From assembly GCF_014189855.1 (NCBI RefSeq), contig NZ_BJFN01000004.1, forward strand, positions 124,001-188,000: DNA of 64,000 bases, in the 5' to 3' direction. Made by a program: the position numbers and the translations under genes. Positions within the stretch are counted from its first letter, which is position 1. The number at the start of each line of letters is the position of its first letter. Below the pieces are notes generated by a model. The model worked only from the letters and a program-made list of their open reading frames with translations, was not told the DNA's origin and made no database searches. This stretch comes from Buttiauxella sp. A111. Lineage in GTDB: Bacteria; Pseudomonadota; Gammaproteobacteria; Enterobacterales; Enterobacteriaceae. This document shows, piece after piece, positions 9,002-17,776 of this stretch.

Positions 9002-9460
9002 ACCGGTGAACGTCATAGGGGAGCCGCCGTCGCTCCCCTATGGACCCCGACTCCCGGCAAATAAATCGCCGCTGCGCGGTAAACACCGTTTTTCACCCAA
9101 CATTCGCGGTCGTTCGCGATTCGTTCCCGACGATCGCTCTCTTTCGCCGCTCCCGGCGGCTCAACCACGACTGAAGGGTAAAAACCGGCGCGATTTAAGC
9201 CGGAACCAACGTCAACGTCAAAACCTAAAGTCAAAAGCCGAAGCGGTTTTGACCTTGCTCCCGGTATAAATTGCCCCAGTGTTCCCCATAAGTCAGGGTG
9301 GCGTGGTCGGGAACCACGCCAGTGAGCGATCGCCGGGAGCGAGTCGCGAACGACCCTGAACGTTGGGGATAAGCTGGGGTTTACCGCGCAGCGGCAATTT
9401 AAAACCGGGCGCCGGGGTTGCCAGGGGGCTGGCGTGAGCCACCTGGCACGTTCACCGTTT
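9002..9460. repeat. 459-bp imperfect long inverted repeat
   Basis: The left arm 9002-9138 and the right arm 9325-9460 are reverse complements along their whole length, with scattered mismatches. Shared blocks include CGCCGCTGCGCGGTAAA, GGTCGTTCGCGA, CGATCGCT and the outer CGGTGAACGT. The core carries further small hairpins such as GTGGCGTGGTCGGGAACCACG. The composition is GC-rich and the frames inside look like non-coding artefacts. There is no transposase. It behaves like a non-autonomous palindromic element lying between the LysR gene and the uhpA-like gene. I do not recognise a named family. Confidence 0.8.
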
Positions 9461-9625
9461 ACAACGGTTAAAGAGATTGTCAGCCGCACAGGTGAACGGA
9501 AAATAGCGGATTTACAAAGAGCGCACGCTCTTTTTGCTACCCCTGTAACATATTACCAACTTAGCCGTTGCACTGAACACATTCATCCGCATGATGTCGC
9601 CAGTTCCCTCCTGATGAAGATAACG

Positions 9626-10255
9626 ATGATTTCCGTTGCTTTAGTTGATGACCATGTTGTGGTGCGCTCAGGTTTTGCGCAGTTGCTGAGCCTTGAGAGC
9701 GATATTGAGATTGTTGGGCAATACAGTTCTGCCGCCGAAGCGTGGCCCGCACTGATAAAAAGCCAGCCCGATGTCGCAGTGCTCGACGTCGCCATGCCAG
9801 ACGAAAATGGTTTGAGTTTGCTCAAACGTCTGCGCCAACAGCGCCCTGGTTTTCGCGCCATCATCCTCAGTATTTATGACACGACCGCATTTGTGCAAAG
9901 TGCGCTGGATGCGGGTGCTGGCGGGTATCTCACCAAACGCTGTGGCCCGGAAGAACTGGTACAGGCAGTGCGTACCGTTGGTATGGGTGGCCATTACTTG
10001 TGTGCTGATGCGCTGCGTGCCCTGCGCCATGCGGGGCAACCGGCCAAAGTTCTGGAAGTCCTCACCCCACGCGAACATGAAGTTTTCGACTGGCTGATTA
10101 AAGGTGAAAGCGTGAAGCACATTGCTGAGCAACTCAATCTCAGCCACAAAACAGTGCATGTTCATCGCGCCAATATCCTCGGGAAACTGCAATGCGAAAG
10201 CACCATCGAACTGGTGCATTTTGCCCTCGAACACCAACTCTTAACCGGACACTAA
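9626..10255 (+). CDS. uhpA: UhpA-like response regulator (NarL/FixJ family)
   Basis: 209 residues from the ATG at 9626 (MISVALVDDHVVVRSGFAQL), which aligns with the E. coli UhpA start. An ATG at 9614 would add only four residues. The receiver domain has the acidic pair at 8-9, phospho-acceptor Asp54 (AVLDVAMPDE) and the LTKRC lysine. The C-terminal LuxR helix-turn-helix is LTPREHEVFDWLIKGESVKH followed by LSHKTVHVHRANIL, nearly the UhpA recognition helix. It is a cytoplasmic DNA-binding activator, phosphorylated by the kinase encoded immediately downstream. The expected target is the uhpC-afuABC unit. Sequence similarity to UhpA is clear in the recognition helix but moderate elsewhere, so it is a paralogue-type system and not the canonical uhp locus. 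Confidence 0.85.
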   Translation: MISVALVDDHVVVRSGFAQLLSLESDIEIVGQYSSAAEAWPALIKSQPDVAVLDVAMPDENGLSLLKRLRQQRPGFRAIILSIYDTTAFVQSALDAGAGGYLTKRCGPEELVQAVRTVGMGGHYLCADALRALRHAGQPAKVLEVLTPREHEVFDWLIKGESVKHIAEQLNLSHKTVHVHRANILGKLQCESTIELVHFALEHQLLTGH

Positions 10256-11797
10256 ATGTCTCGCTCGTGGCGTCATCTGCTGCTATCGCTGTTTATTGTT
10301 TTTGCCTGGGGGCTGACCTGGCTTGCCCTGTGGACCATCAGTTTTTATCTCACCAATAACGGTCAGCAAGCCACATTACTGTTACCGCAAGGTGTCCACC
10401 TGGCGTTGCTGATTTTACTGCACCGGCGTTACTGGCCTGCCCTGTTTATCCCGGTGCCCTTGATGCTCACCTGGCTTTGGCAACAGCAGTTGATGACCGA
10501 ACCGGTGATGTTACTTTCACCGTTCCTCAGCGCCATTCCTGCGTTATTTGTTCAGCATTACTGGCACCGTTTTACGCTCTACTGGCAACGGTTATCGCTA
10601 CTGATGGCGGCGATCGCCAGCGATGCGTTACTGCATACCTTAGTGTTAACGCCGTTTATCAACAGCTCCGCTTCCCAAACCTTGCTTGCCGCCTTTACTG
10701 GCGGTGTGGTGCTCACGCCATTCGTCTATTTGATTTATGAATACTTGCGCCAACAGCACCTCGAAAGCCTGCTGGCGCAGGAAACGCCCAACCCGCCACT
10801 GCGCACGTCATTGCTGGTCTGGTGCAGCCTGTTTTTCATCATTGGCGTCGGTGCGCAAATGGTGGTGTCGCCTGAAATTGAACGGCTTTTGCTGATTGTG
10901 GTGTTTTTGCCAAACGTGGTGATGGCGTACAAATTTGGTTGGCAAGGCGGTGTTCTGGCCGCGTTGTTGGGCAGCATGATGATTACCATCGCCCGTCAGA
11001 TTGGCAGCGGATTTAACGGGTTGATGGAGATGGAACTGTTCCTTTCAACCCAGGCGCTGCTGGGTATTGGGCTTGGGATTGCGATAAGCCGCCAGCAGCA
11101 TCTGGCGAACAATCTGCACCGCTATCGACAACGGCTGGAAGTTGAATTGCAGGCCAGACGCGAACTGATGGAGCAACTGGTGCACACAGAAGAGGACACC
11201 CGCAAGGACCTGGCGCGCGAACTGCACGACGAAATCGGCCAGAATATTACCGCGATCCAAATCCAGTCGATGCTGGTGAAACGCACCGCCAACGGAGAAG
11301 CCACGGTTCTCGCCGCCGAACAAATCAACCAACTCGCCCAACGTATTCATCACTCAACCCGCCATCTGCTGCGCCAGCTTCGCCCTCCTGTCTTAGACGA
11401 AATCTCACTCGATGAAGCGCTCCACCATTTGATACAGGAATTCGCTTTTACCGAACGCGGGATCCTCTGCCGTTTGCATTACGCTCTACCGGGCCAGCCG
11501 GCTAGCGAACCCGTGGTGTTCACGCTTTACCGCCTGGTGCAGGAATTACTCAATAATATCTGCAAACACGCTAACGCCAGCCTGGTTGAGATCTCACTGA
11601 CTCAGCAACCCTGTGGCGTACGCCTTGAAGTCAAAGACGATGGGATCGGTTTTAGTGGCAACGCCCATACCGGACACGGACTACGAGGAATTGCCGAACG
11701 CATCCGCGCGTTAGGGGGCGATTTGCAGCTTGAAAGCCAATCCGGCACCCGCGTAATTGTTAACTTGCCCACACTTTTTCAACAAACTCAGGGATAA
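10256..11797 (+). CDS. uhpB: UhpB-like membrane histidine kinase (MASE1 type sensor)
   Basis: 513 residues beginning directly after the uhpA stop with no gap. Residues 1-280 hold about eight membrane segments of MASE1 type. A linker leads to the HisKA_3 dimerisation box TRKDLARELHDEIGQNIT with phospho-acceptor His324. The ATPase domain has the N box LVQELLNNICKHA (about 437-449) and glycine boxes DDGIGF and GHGLRGIAERIRALGGDL. UhpB in E. coli needs UhpC to sense external glucose-6-phosphate and then phosphorylates UhpA in the inner membrane. Here UhpC-like and Afu genes follow. The start is translationally coupled to uhpA; the stop overlaps a palindrome proposed as operator for the next unit. 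Confidence 0.87.
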   Translation: MSRSWRHLLLSLFIVFAWGLTWLALWTISFYLTNNGQQATLLLPQGVHLALLILLHRRYWPALFIPVPLMLTWLWQQQLMTEPVMLLSPFLSAIPALFVQHYWHRFTLYWQRLSLLMAAIASDALLHTLVLTPFINSSASQTLLAAFTGGVVLTPFVYLIYEYLRQQHLESLLAQETPNPPLRTSLLVWCSLFFIIGVGAQMVVSPEIERLLLIVVFLPNVVMAYKFGWQGGVLAALLGSMMITIARQIGSGFNGLMEMELFLSTQALLGIGLGIAISRQQHLANNLHRYRQRLEVELQARRELMEQLVHTEEDTRKDLARELHDEIGQNITAIQIQSMLVKRTANGEATVLAAEQINQLAQRIHHSTRHLLRQLRPPVLDEISLDEALHHLIQEFAFTERGILCRLHYALPGQPASEPVVFTLYRLVQELLNNICKHANASLVEISLTQQPCGVRLEVKDDGIGFSGNAHTGHGLRGIAERIRALGGDLQLESQSGTRVIVNLPTLFQQTQG

Positions 11798-11816
11798 CCA
11801 GGAAAAATTCCTGGTT
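11796..11816. promoter_or_regulatory. Perfect 9-bp inverted repeat upstream of uhpC, candidate UhpA-type operator
   Basis: The arms AACCAGGAA and TTCCTGGTT flank a three-base centre. The palindrome overlaps the uhpB stop. It is centred about 60 bases upstream of a plausible start point set by a TATAGT -10 box at 11857-11862. E. coli uhpT has its main UhpA site at about that distance. There is no good -35 box at the right spacing, as expected of an activator-dependent promoter. It is not followed by a T-run, so a terminator is unlikely. Confidence 0.5.
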
Positions 11817-11887
11817 GACTAAAACCTTGTCTCATCCCCTTTTCTTCGCCGTTTCCTATAGTCGCTTCAATCCAAAGGGACCCTAAG

Positions 11888-13228
11888 ATGTCTGAACACG
11901 CTATTGGTCGTGATTATCGTTACTGGCGGCCACGTTTGCTGCTGTCGATGGTCGTGGGATACGCGGCTTTTTACCTGACACGCAAGAGCGTCAGCTTCGT
12001 CCTTCCTGCAATGCAGGTCGATTTGGCGTTAAGCAAAAGTGACATTGGTCTGCTGGGCACGCTGTTTTATCTGTCATACGGTTTATCAAAATTTGTCGCC
12101 GGATTGTGGCATGACCGCCGGGGCGCACGCTGGTTTATGGGTGCAGGTCTGCTGGCTACAGGGATATTGAACATTCTGTTCGCCTTTGGCAGTAACTTGC
12201 CGATGTTGCTGATTATCTGGACGCTGAACGGCTTCTTTCAGGGATGGGGATGGCCGCCATGTGCAAGGTTGTTGACGCACTGGTATTCGCGCAATGAGCG
12301 TGGCTTCTGGTGGGGATGCTGGAACACCTCCATCAATCTCGGCGGTGCGGCGGTTCCGCTGATTTCAGCGCTAATGGCGCTGTGGTATGGCTGGCAGGCG
12401 TCGTTATTTGTCTCCGGTGGCATCGGTATCCTCACCGGTATTTGGTTGTGCCGAAGCTTGACCGGCACGCCGCAAGAAATGGGATTGCCATCGGTGGGCA
12501 TCTGGCGGCATGACCCGCTGGAGATGCGCCAGCAGCAGTTAAGCCCCCCAATGCCGCAGTGGCAGATGTTTCGCAGCACGGTACTGCAAAACCCGATGGT
12601 CTGGCTGCTGGGCGCGAGTTATGTGCTGGTGTATCTGATTCGCATCGCACTTAACGACTGGGGCAACATTTGGCTTTCTGAAAGCCACGGCGTGAATTTA
12701 CTCAGCGCCAATGCCACGGTGATGCTGTTTGAAATGGGTGGATTGCTGGGCGCGTTGTTTGCCGGATGGGGTTCGGACTTGCTGTTTCGCGGCCAACGTG
12801 GGCCGATGATTTTACTGTTTGCGCTCGGGCTTTTTGTTTCGGTCGCCGCTCTGTGGTTGTCGCCCGTTCACCACTACGCGCTGCTGGCGGTCTGCTTTTT
12901 TGCCATAGGATTTTTTGTCTTCGGCCCGCAGATGCTGATTGGTCTTGCCGCCGTGGAGTGCAGCCATAAACAGGCGGCGGGCAGTGTCACTGGATTTTTA
13001 GGTTTATTCGCCTATTTGGGCGCGGCCCTGGCGGGATGGCCACTGTCGCAAGTGATTGAGCGTTACGGCTGGTCGGGAATGTTCGCGCTATTAACCGTCG
13101 CCGCCGCGCTGATTGGATTTTTGCTGATGCCGCTGTTAATGGCGGGTATCAGCGCGCAGGACAGGAGTGTTGGTGCCATGGATCCGGCAGTGACCTTACC
13201 TCAGGACCAATTATTTCAGGACAAATAG
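11888..13228 (+). CDS. uhpC: UhpC-like MFS sugar-phosphate sensor/transporter
   Basis: 446 residues of the organophosphate:phosphate antiporter family with about twelve membrane segments. UhpC/UhpT landmarks are YWRPRLLLSMVVGYAAFYLT, RKSVSFVLPAM, SKSDIGLLGTLFYLSYGLSK, GFFQGWGWPPCARLLTHWYS and RIALNDWGNIWLSESHGVNL. In E. coli UhpC binds external glucose-6-phosphate and activates UhpB. The GW-WPPCARLL segment is typical of UhpC. The gene follows uhpB by 90 bases with its own likely promoter, and afuA starts 9 bases after its stop. UhpC is therefore co-expressed with the ABC transporter it would serve. No uhpT gene is present. A direct transport role cannot be excluded. Confidence 0.87.
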   Translation: MSEHAIGRDYRYWRPRLLLSMVVGYAAFYLTRKSVSFVLPAMQVDLALSKSDIGLLGTLFYLSYGLSKFVAGLWHDRRGARWFMGAGLLATGILNILFAFGSNLPMLLIIWTLNGFFQGWGWPPCARLLTHWYSRNERGFWWGCWNTSINLGGAAVPLISALMALWYGWQASLFVSGGIGILTGIWLCRSLTGTPQEMGLPSVGIWRHDPLEMRQQQLSPPMPQWQMFRSTVLQNPMVWLLGASYVLVYLIRIALNDWGNIWLSESHGVNLLSANATVMLFEMGGLLGALFAGWGSDLLFRGQRGPMILLFALGLFVSVAALWLSPVHHYALLAVCFFAIGFFVFGPQMLIGLAAVECSHKQAAGSVTGFLGLFAYLGAALAGWPLSQVIERYGWSGMFALLTVAAALIGFLLMPLLMAGISAQDRSVGAMDPAVTLPQDQLFQDK

Positions 13229-13237
13229 GATAATAAT

Positions 13238-14269
13238 ATGAAACTGACCGTGCTCTCTTCTCTGGTTGCTGCGGGTGTTGCGTTGGCTACCCTGTCCGGT
13301 GCCGCGCAAGCCAAAGGCCGTCTGGTGGTCTATTGCAGCGCAACCAATGAAATGTGTGAAACCGAAACCAAAGCGTTCAGCGATAAATACGACGTGAAAA
13401 CCTCGTTTATCCGTAATGGTTCCGGCAGCACACTGGCGAAGGTGGATGCCGAGAAGAAAAACCCGCAGGCCGATGTGTGGTACGGCGGTACGCTGGACCC
13501 GCAATCGCAGGCCGGGGAAATGGACCTGCTGGAGCCGTATAAATCCGCAAACCTTGAGCAGATCATGCCGAAGTTCCAGGACCCAGCGAAGCGCAAAGGT
13601 AACTACTCCTCCGCGGTCTATATCGGCATTCTCGGCTTTGGGGTCAACACAGACCGCCTGAAAGAGAAAAACCTGCCGGTGCCGAAGTGCTGGAAAGATC
13701 TGACTAACCCGATTTATAAGGGCGAAATTCAGATTGCTGACCCACAAAGTTCTGGTACTGCGTATACCGCACTGGCCACTTTCGCGCAGCTGTGGGGGGA
13801 GGATCAGGCGTTTGATTACCTGAAAAAACTCAACGGCAACATTTCCCAGTACACCAAATCAGGGATTGCCCCGGCACGTAACGCCGCGCGTGGCGAAACG
13901 GCCATCGGCATTGGTTTCCTGCACGATTACTCACTGGAAAAAGAGAATGGCGCACCACTGGAACTGATTTCACCGTGCGAAGGCACAGGTTATGAAATTG
14001 GTGGCGTCAGCATCCTGAAAGGGGCGCGCAATATGGACAACGCCAAACTGTTTGTTGATTGGGTGTTGTCGAAAGAAGCGCAGGAACTCTCCTGGAAAAA
14101 AGGCAAGTCTTATCAAATCCTGACCAACACCACCGCCGAAAGCTCCCCGCTTTCCCTCAAGCTTGATGACCTGAAGCTCATCAACTACGACATGGACAAA
14201 TACGGCGCGACCGACATGCGTAAAGCGCTCATCAGTAAATGGGTTACCGATGTGAAGATGGGTAATTAA
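13238..14269 (+). CDS. afuA: AfuA, periplasmic sugar-phosphate-binding protein
   Basis: 343 residues. A signal peptide (MKLTVLSSLVAAGVALATLS, cleaved near AQAKG) is followed by an iron-binding-protein-like type 2 fold: RLVVYCSATNEMCETE, SFIRNGSGSTLAKVDAEKKN and ADVWYGGTLDPQSQAGEMD. Genes of this type were first named as ferric-iron binding proteins. AfuA of Actinobacillus pleuropneumoniae and Citrobacter rodentium was later shown to bind phosphorylated sugars such as glucose-6-phosphate, fructose-6-phosphate and sedoheptulose-7-phosphate. The Uhp-like sensor genes upstream support the sugar-phosphate role here. The AGGA site before the ATG and the 9-base gap to uhpC indicate one operon. A hairpin after the stop probably keeps the binding protein in excess over the permease. 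Confidence 0.88.
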   Translation: MKLTVLSSLVAAGVALATLSGAAQAKGRLVVYCSATNEMCETETKAFSDKYDVKTSFIRNGSGSTLAKVDAEKKNPQADVWYGGTLDPQSQAGEMDLLEPYKSANLEQIMPKFQDPAKRKGNYSSAVYIGILGFGVNTDRLKEKNLPVPKCWKDLTNPIYKGEIQIADPQSSGTAYTALATFAQLWGEDQAFDYLKKLNGNISQYTKSGIAPARNAARGETAIGIGFLHDYSLEKENGAPLELISPCEGTGYEIGGVSILKGARNMDNAKLFVDWVLSKEAQELSWKKGKSYQILTNTTAESSPLSLKLDDLKLINYDMDKYGATDMRKALISKWVTDVKMGN

Positions 14270-14275
14270 CCCACC

Positions 14276-14311
14276 AGCAGGTGACAACGTCTCGTCACCT
14301 GCTCCTTTTTT
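14276..14311 (+). terminator. Intra-operon attenuating terminator between afuA and afuB
   Basis: A 10-base perfect stem (AGCAGGTGAC/GTCACCTGCT, 8-base loop) is followed by CCTTTTTT. Partial termination here would give more afuA mRNA than afuBC mRNA, usual for binding-protein operons. afuB starts 22 bases later. Confidence 0.8.
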
Positions 14312-14332
14312 CTTTCGCCCGATGAGGCACTT

Positions 14333-16411
14333 ATGTCTGAAACTTTACTTTTGCGTCCTACGCGAAAACGGGACGCTATTCTCTGGTGGGTGGGTCTGTG
14401 CTGGCTGGCATTTGCGCTGCTGCCAAGCTGGAGCCTGGATTACGGCCTGTTCGAATCGACTCGCGAAGAGCTATTCGACGCTTACAGCTGGTCGGGGCTG
14501 AATATCAGTCTGCTGTGGTATCTATTGCCTTCGCTGCTACTGTTGCGCCCGTTCAATGAACTGGGGCCAGAAAAACGCCAGCGTCACTATTTTGATGCGG
14601 GTTGGGCGTTGTTCTGTATGGCCTTTATTGTGGTCAGCGCAACGGTGACCGAACGCGGAATGGGCTACGCCACTATTGTGTTGTTTATCGCCCTGGGCAT
14701 GGTTATCACTCTCGCGCTGACACGCCTGGAATGGCTGGGCGGCGACAGTTTTGTGATTGGATCACTGGTCGCGATTATCGCGCTGATTGGTGTGTTCATC
14801 GTCTGGCCAAGCATCGCGATTTTTATTCCGATGTTTACCACCGATACCGGTGAATTTGCCCCGCTGGCGTTTATGGCGGTGCTAAGCCAGGCACATATTA
14901 TTCAGGTCATCATCAACTCCATCGCCCTGTCGATTGCGGTGGGGATTGGCTGTACATTCTTCGGTCTGGTGCTGGCGATTTACACCACCCGCATTGCCAA
15001 ACGCAGCGCGATTATTGGCCGTATCTTCTCCATTTTACCTATCGTCACCCCACCATTCGTCGTCGGCCTTGGCGTCACGCTGATGATGGGCCGTTCAGGT
15101 TATGTGACCGAGTTGATGGTTGACTGGTTTGGGCTGACCAATACCAACTGGTTGTACGGGTTTACCGGTATCTGGCTGGCGCAGGTTCTGGCCTTTACGC
15201 CCATGGCGTTTATGATCCTCGATGGTGCGATTAAAACCATTCATCCTTCTCTGGAAGAAGCGTCTTATACCCTGCGTGCCACACGCTGGAAAACCTTCAA
15301 AGGGGTATTTTTGCCGCTGCTGAAACCGGCTCTGGCAAACGCCTTCTTGATTGTGATTGTGCAATCGCTGGCAGACTTCAGTAACCCGCTGGTGTTAGGC
15401 GGGAACTTCGACGTGCTCGCCACGCAAATCTATTTCTACATCACCGGTTCACAGCTTGATTACCAGGCCGCCAGTACACTCGGCGCATTCCTGCTGCTGT
15501 TCTCGCTGATGGTGTTCTGCATTCAGTACATGTGGATTGGTAAACGCTCGTATGTCACGGTTTCCGGTAAATCAAACCGTGGCGACGTGCAGCCGCTGCC
15601 GGTTACGCTGGTGTGGGCGGTGGTCGCATTACTCACAGTGTGGATTGCGTTTAACGCCCTGCTCTACGGCAGCATTTTCTACGGCAGTTTCACGGTGAAC
15701 TGGGGTGTGGATTACACCCTGACGTTCGATAACTTCATCAAACTGTTTGGCCAGGGTATGAGCGACGGCGCGTGGCCTTCTCTGCTCGACACCTTGTTGT
15801 ATGCCGGTATTGCCGCACCGATTACGGCATTCTTTGGGTTGTTGATTGCGTGGATTGTGGTCCGTCAGCAGTTCCGTGGCAAAAAGACCATCGAGTTCAC
15901 CACCATGTTGTGCTTTGCCGTGCCGGGTACCGTGGCGGGCGTTTCCTACATCCTCGCCTTTAACAGCGCACCGGTTTACCTGACGGGCACCGCAGCCATT
16001 GTGATTATGTCGATGGTGATGCGTAACGTGCCAGTCGGCATTCGCGCTGGCATTGCCGGGCTGGGGCAAATCGACAAATCGCTGGATGAAGCGTCGCTGA
16101 GTCTGCGTGCAGGTTCGATGCGCACCATCATCAACATTCTGCTGCCGCTGTTACGCCCGGCGATTTTGTCCGCGCTGATTTACAGTTTTGTACGGGCGAT
16201 TACTACCGTCAGCGCCATCGTGTTCCTCGTAACGCCGGATACGCGAGTTGCTACCGCCTACATTCTTAACCGCGTGGAAGATGGCGAATACGGCGTGGCC
16301 ATTGCTTACGGCTCGATTCTTATCGTCGTAATGCTGAGCATTATTTTCATTTTTGACTGGCTGATTGGTGAAGCGCGTATCTCGCGTTCTAAAGCCAAAA
16401 CCAACGCGTGA
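14333..16411 (+). CDS. afuB: AfuB, fused double permease of the sugar-phosphate ABC transporter
   Basis: 692 residues with two binding-protein-dependent permease domains in one chain, as in FbpB/AfuB. Each half has its own cytoplasmic EAA-type loop that contacts the ATPase: EEASYTLRATRWKTFKGVFL around residue 305 and DEASLSLRAGSMRTIINILL around residue 585. About twelve or more membrane segments are visible, with a non-domain N-terminal section of several helices (residues 1-160). It forms the inner-membrane channel between AfuA and AfuC. The spacing to afuC is 14 bases with a GGAG-like site. Length is normal for AfuB. Confidence 0.9.
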   Translation: MSETLLLRPTRKRDAILWWVGLCWLAFALLPSWSLDYGLFESTREELFDAYSWSGLNISLLWYLLPSLLLLRPFNELGPEKRQRHYFDAGWALFCMAFIVVSATVTERGMGYATIVLFIALGMVITLALTRLEWLGGDSFVIGSLVAIIALIGVFIVWPSIAIFIPMFTTDTGEFAPLAFMAVLSQAHIIQVIINSIALSIAVGIGCTFFGLVLAIYTTRIAKRSAIIGRIFSILPIVTPPFVVGLGVTLMMGRSGYVTELMVDWFGLTNTNWLYGFTGIWLAQVLAFTPMAFMILDGAIKTIHPSLEEASYTLRATRWKTFKGVFLPLLKPALANAFLIVIVQSLADFSNPLVLGGNFDVLATQIYFYITGSQLDYQAASTLGAFLLLFSLMVFCIQYMWIGKRSYVTVSGKSNRGDVQPLPVTLVWAVVALLTVWIAFNALLYGSIFYGSFTVNWGVDYTLTFDNFIKLFGQGMSDGAWPSLLDTLLYAGIAAPITAFFGLLIAWIVVRQQFRGKKTIEFTTMLCFAVPGTVAGVSYILAFNSAPVYLTGTAAIVIMSMVMRNVPVGIRAGIAGLGQIDKSLDEASLSLRAGSMRTIINILLPLLRPAILSALIYSFVRAITTVSAIVFLVTPDTRVATAYILNRVEDGEYGVAIAYGSILIVVMLSIIFIFDWLIGEARISRSKAKTNA

Positions 16412-16425
16412 TGATGGAGTAAAAC

Positions 16426-17475
16426 ATGACACAACCTCATTTTGTAGAACTGCGCAATGTCACGAAACGGTTTGGCAATAACACCGTCATTGCAGGCATT
16501 AATCTGGCGATCCCAAAAGGGGAAATGGTGACGCTCCTCGGGCCTTCAGGCTGCGGGAAAACCACCGTGCTGCGCCTGGTGGCTGGGCTTGAAAAACCGT
16601 CCGAAGGGCAGATTCTTATTGATGGCGAAGATGTGACGCATCGTTCCATTCAGCAGCGCGACATCTGCATGGTGTTCCAGTCATACGCCCTGTTCCCGCA
16701 TATGTCGCTGGGCGATAACGTCGGTTACGGGTTGAAGATGCTTGGCACGCCGCGTGCAGAAATTAAAACCCGCGTCAAAGAAGCGCTGGCGATGGTGGAT
16801 TTAGACGGTTTCGAAGACCGTTTTGTTGACCAGATCTCCGGTGGGCAACAACAGCGAGTGGCGCTGGCGCGAGCCCTGATCCTGAAGCCAAAAGTGCTGC
16901 TGTTCGATGAGCCGCTCAGTAACCTTGATGCCAACCTGCGCCGCAGCATGCGTGACAAAATCCGCGAGCTGCAAAAACAGTTCAACATTACGTCGCTGTA
17001 CGTCACCCACGACCAGAGCGAAGCCTTTGCAGTTTCCGATACGGTACTGGTGATGAACAAAGGCGAAATCATGCAGATTGGCAGCCCACAAACGCTTTAC
17101 CGCCAGCCTGCTTCCCGCTTTATGGCGAGCTTTATGGGTGACGCGAATGTGTTCCCGGCGCGTTTTGGCCATGATTTTGTCGAGATCCACGGTTACCGAT
17201 TACCTCGCCCGCCGCAGTTAACCGCCACACAATCAATAGGCACTGTTGGCGTGCGTCCTGAGGCGATTACGTTGAGCGAGCACGGCGAAGAGAGCCAGCG
17301 TTGCGTGGTGCGCCATGTGGCATATATGGGGCCGCAATATGAAGTGACCGTGGAATGGCACGGCCAGGCGTTGTTGCTCCAGGTGAACGCCACGCGTTTG
17401 CAGCCTGACGTGGGGGATAATTATTATCTGGAGATCCACCCGTACGGCATGTTTATTTTGGCGGATGCGGCGTAG
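16426..17475 (+). CDS. afuC: AfuC, ATPase of the sugar-phosphate ABC transporter
   Basis: 349 residues. Walker A is [15 protein letters not shown] (about 34-48), the Q-loop is [14 protein letters not shown], the signature is [16 protein letters not shown], Walker B is [15 protein letters not shown] and the switch histidine is in [17 protein letters not shown]-terminal TOBE domain (about 240-349) follows, as in FbpC/PotA-type ATPases. It energises uptake through AfuB at the inner membrane. This is the last gene of uhpC-afuABC. A hairpin lies 23-49 bases downstream, without a strong T-run. Confidence 0.92.
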   Translation: MTQPHFVELRNVTKRFGNNTVIAGINLAIPKGEMVTLLGPSGCGKTTVLRLVAGLEKPSEGQILIDGEDVTHRSIQQRDICMVFQSYALFPHMSLGDNVGYGLKMLGTPRAEIKTRVKEALAMVDLDGFEDRFVDQISGGQQQRVALARALILKPKVLLFDEPLSNLDANLRRSMRDKIRELQKQFNITSLYVTHDQSEAFAVSDTVLVMNKGEIMQIGSPQTLYRQPASRFMASFMGDANVFPARFGHDFVEIHGYRLPRPPQLTATQSIGTVGVRPEAITLSEHGEESQRCVVRHVAYMGPQYEVTVEWHGQALLLQVNATRLQPDVGDNYYLEIHPYGMFILADAA

Positions 17476-17776
17476 CAATAGCATTATTTTTCACTCCGGC
17501 GGGTGACCTTTATGTTTACCCGCCTCATCAAATAGTCACCACCGTGAATGCTTCCTCCGCACTAATATTTATTGCTATTATTTTTTGAAAAGTTCCTTCA
17601 TCCTAAAACACATTAATCTTTAACATTTATCTAATAGTGCAACTTCAACGAATACCCCCCCCTTTACCAGTCCTGACACTCTCGCACAGAGTATATTTCA
17701 GTAAAGACCGTTGACTTGTTAATTAAGCAAAAACATATAATAAGGAAAAGTTTCTAACCCCAGGAAGGTGTGCAAT
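17476..17776. other. Intergenic region between afuC and the AraC-type gene
   Basis: 301 bases without a gene. It contains a stem GGCGGGT/ACCCGCC at 17498-17524 that may end the afu transcript. Base composition falls sharply to AT-rich after about 17560. An eight-C homopolymer lies at 17655-17662, roughly 115 bases before the next start. No other element is recognised. Confidence 0.6.

Noticed and set aside
8943-9269. 108-codon forward frame in the long inverted repeat
   Set aside because: It lies wholly in the palindromic element, is basic and low in complexity, has no ribosome site, and its counterpart on the other arm is not coding.
9013-9489. 158-codon reverse frame over the same region
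   Set aside because: It mirrors the inverted repeat; composition is Arg/Pro-rich and no family is recognisable.
13238-17475. Ferric-iron transporter as function of the AbgT-unrelated ABC operon (afuABC)
   Set aside because: The family name suggests iron, but the Uhp-like sensor genes and the characterised AfuA ligands favour sugar phosphates.
17498-17524. Terminator for afuC
   Set aside because: The hairpin is perfect, but neither strand has a T-run after it, so it is noted only within the intergenic entry.
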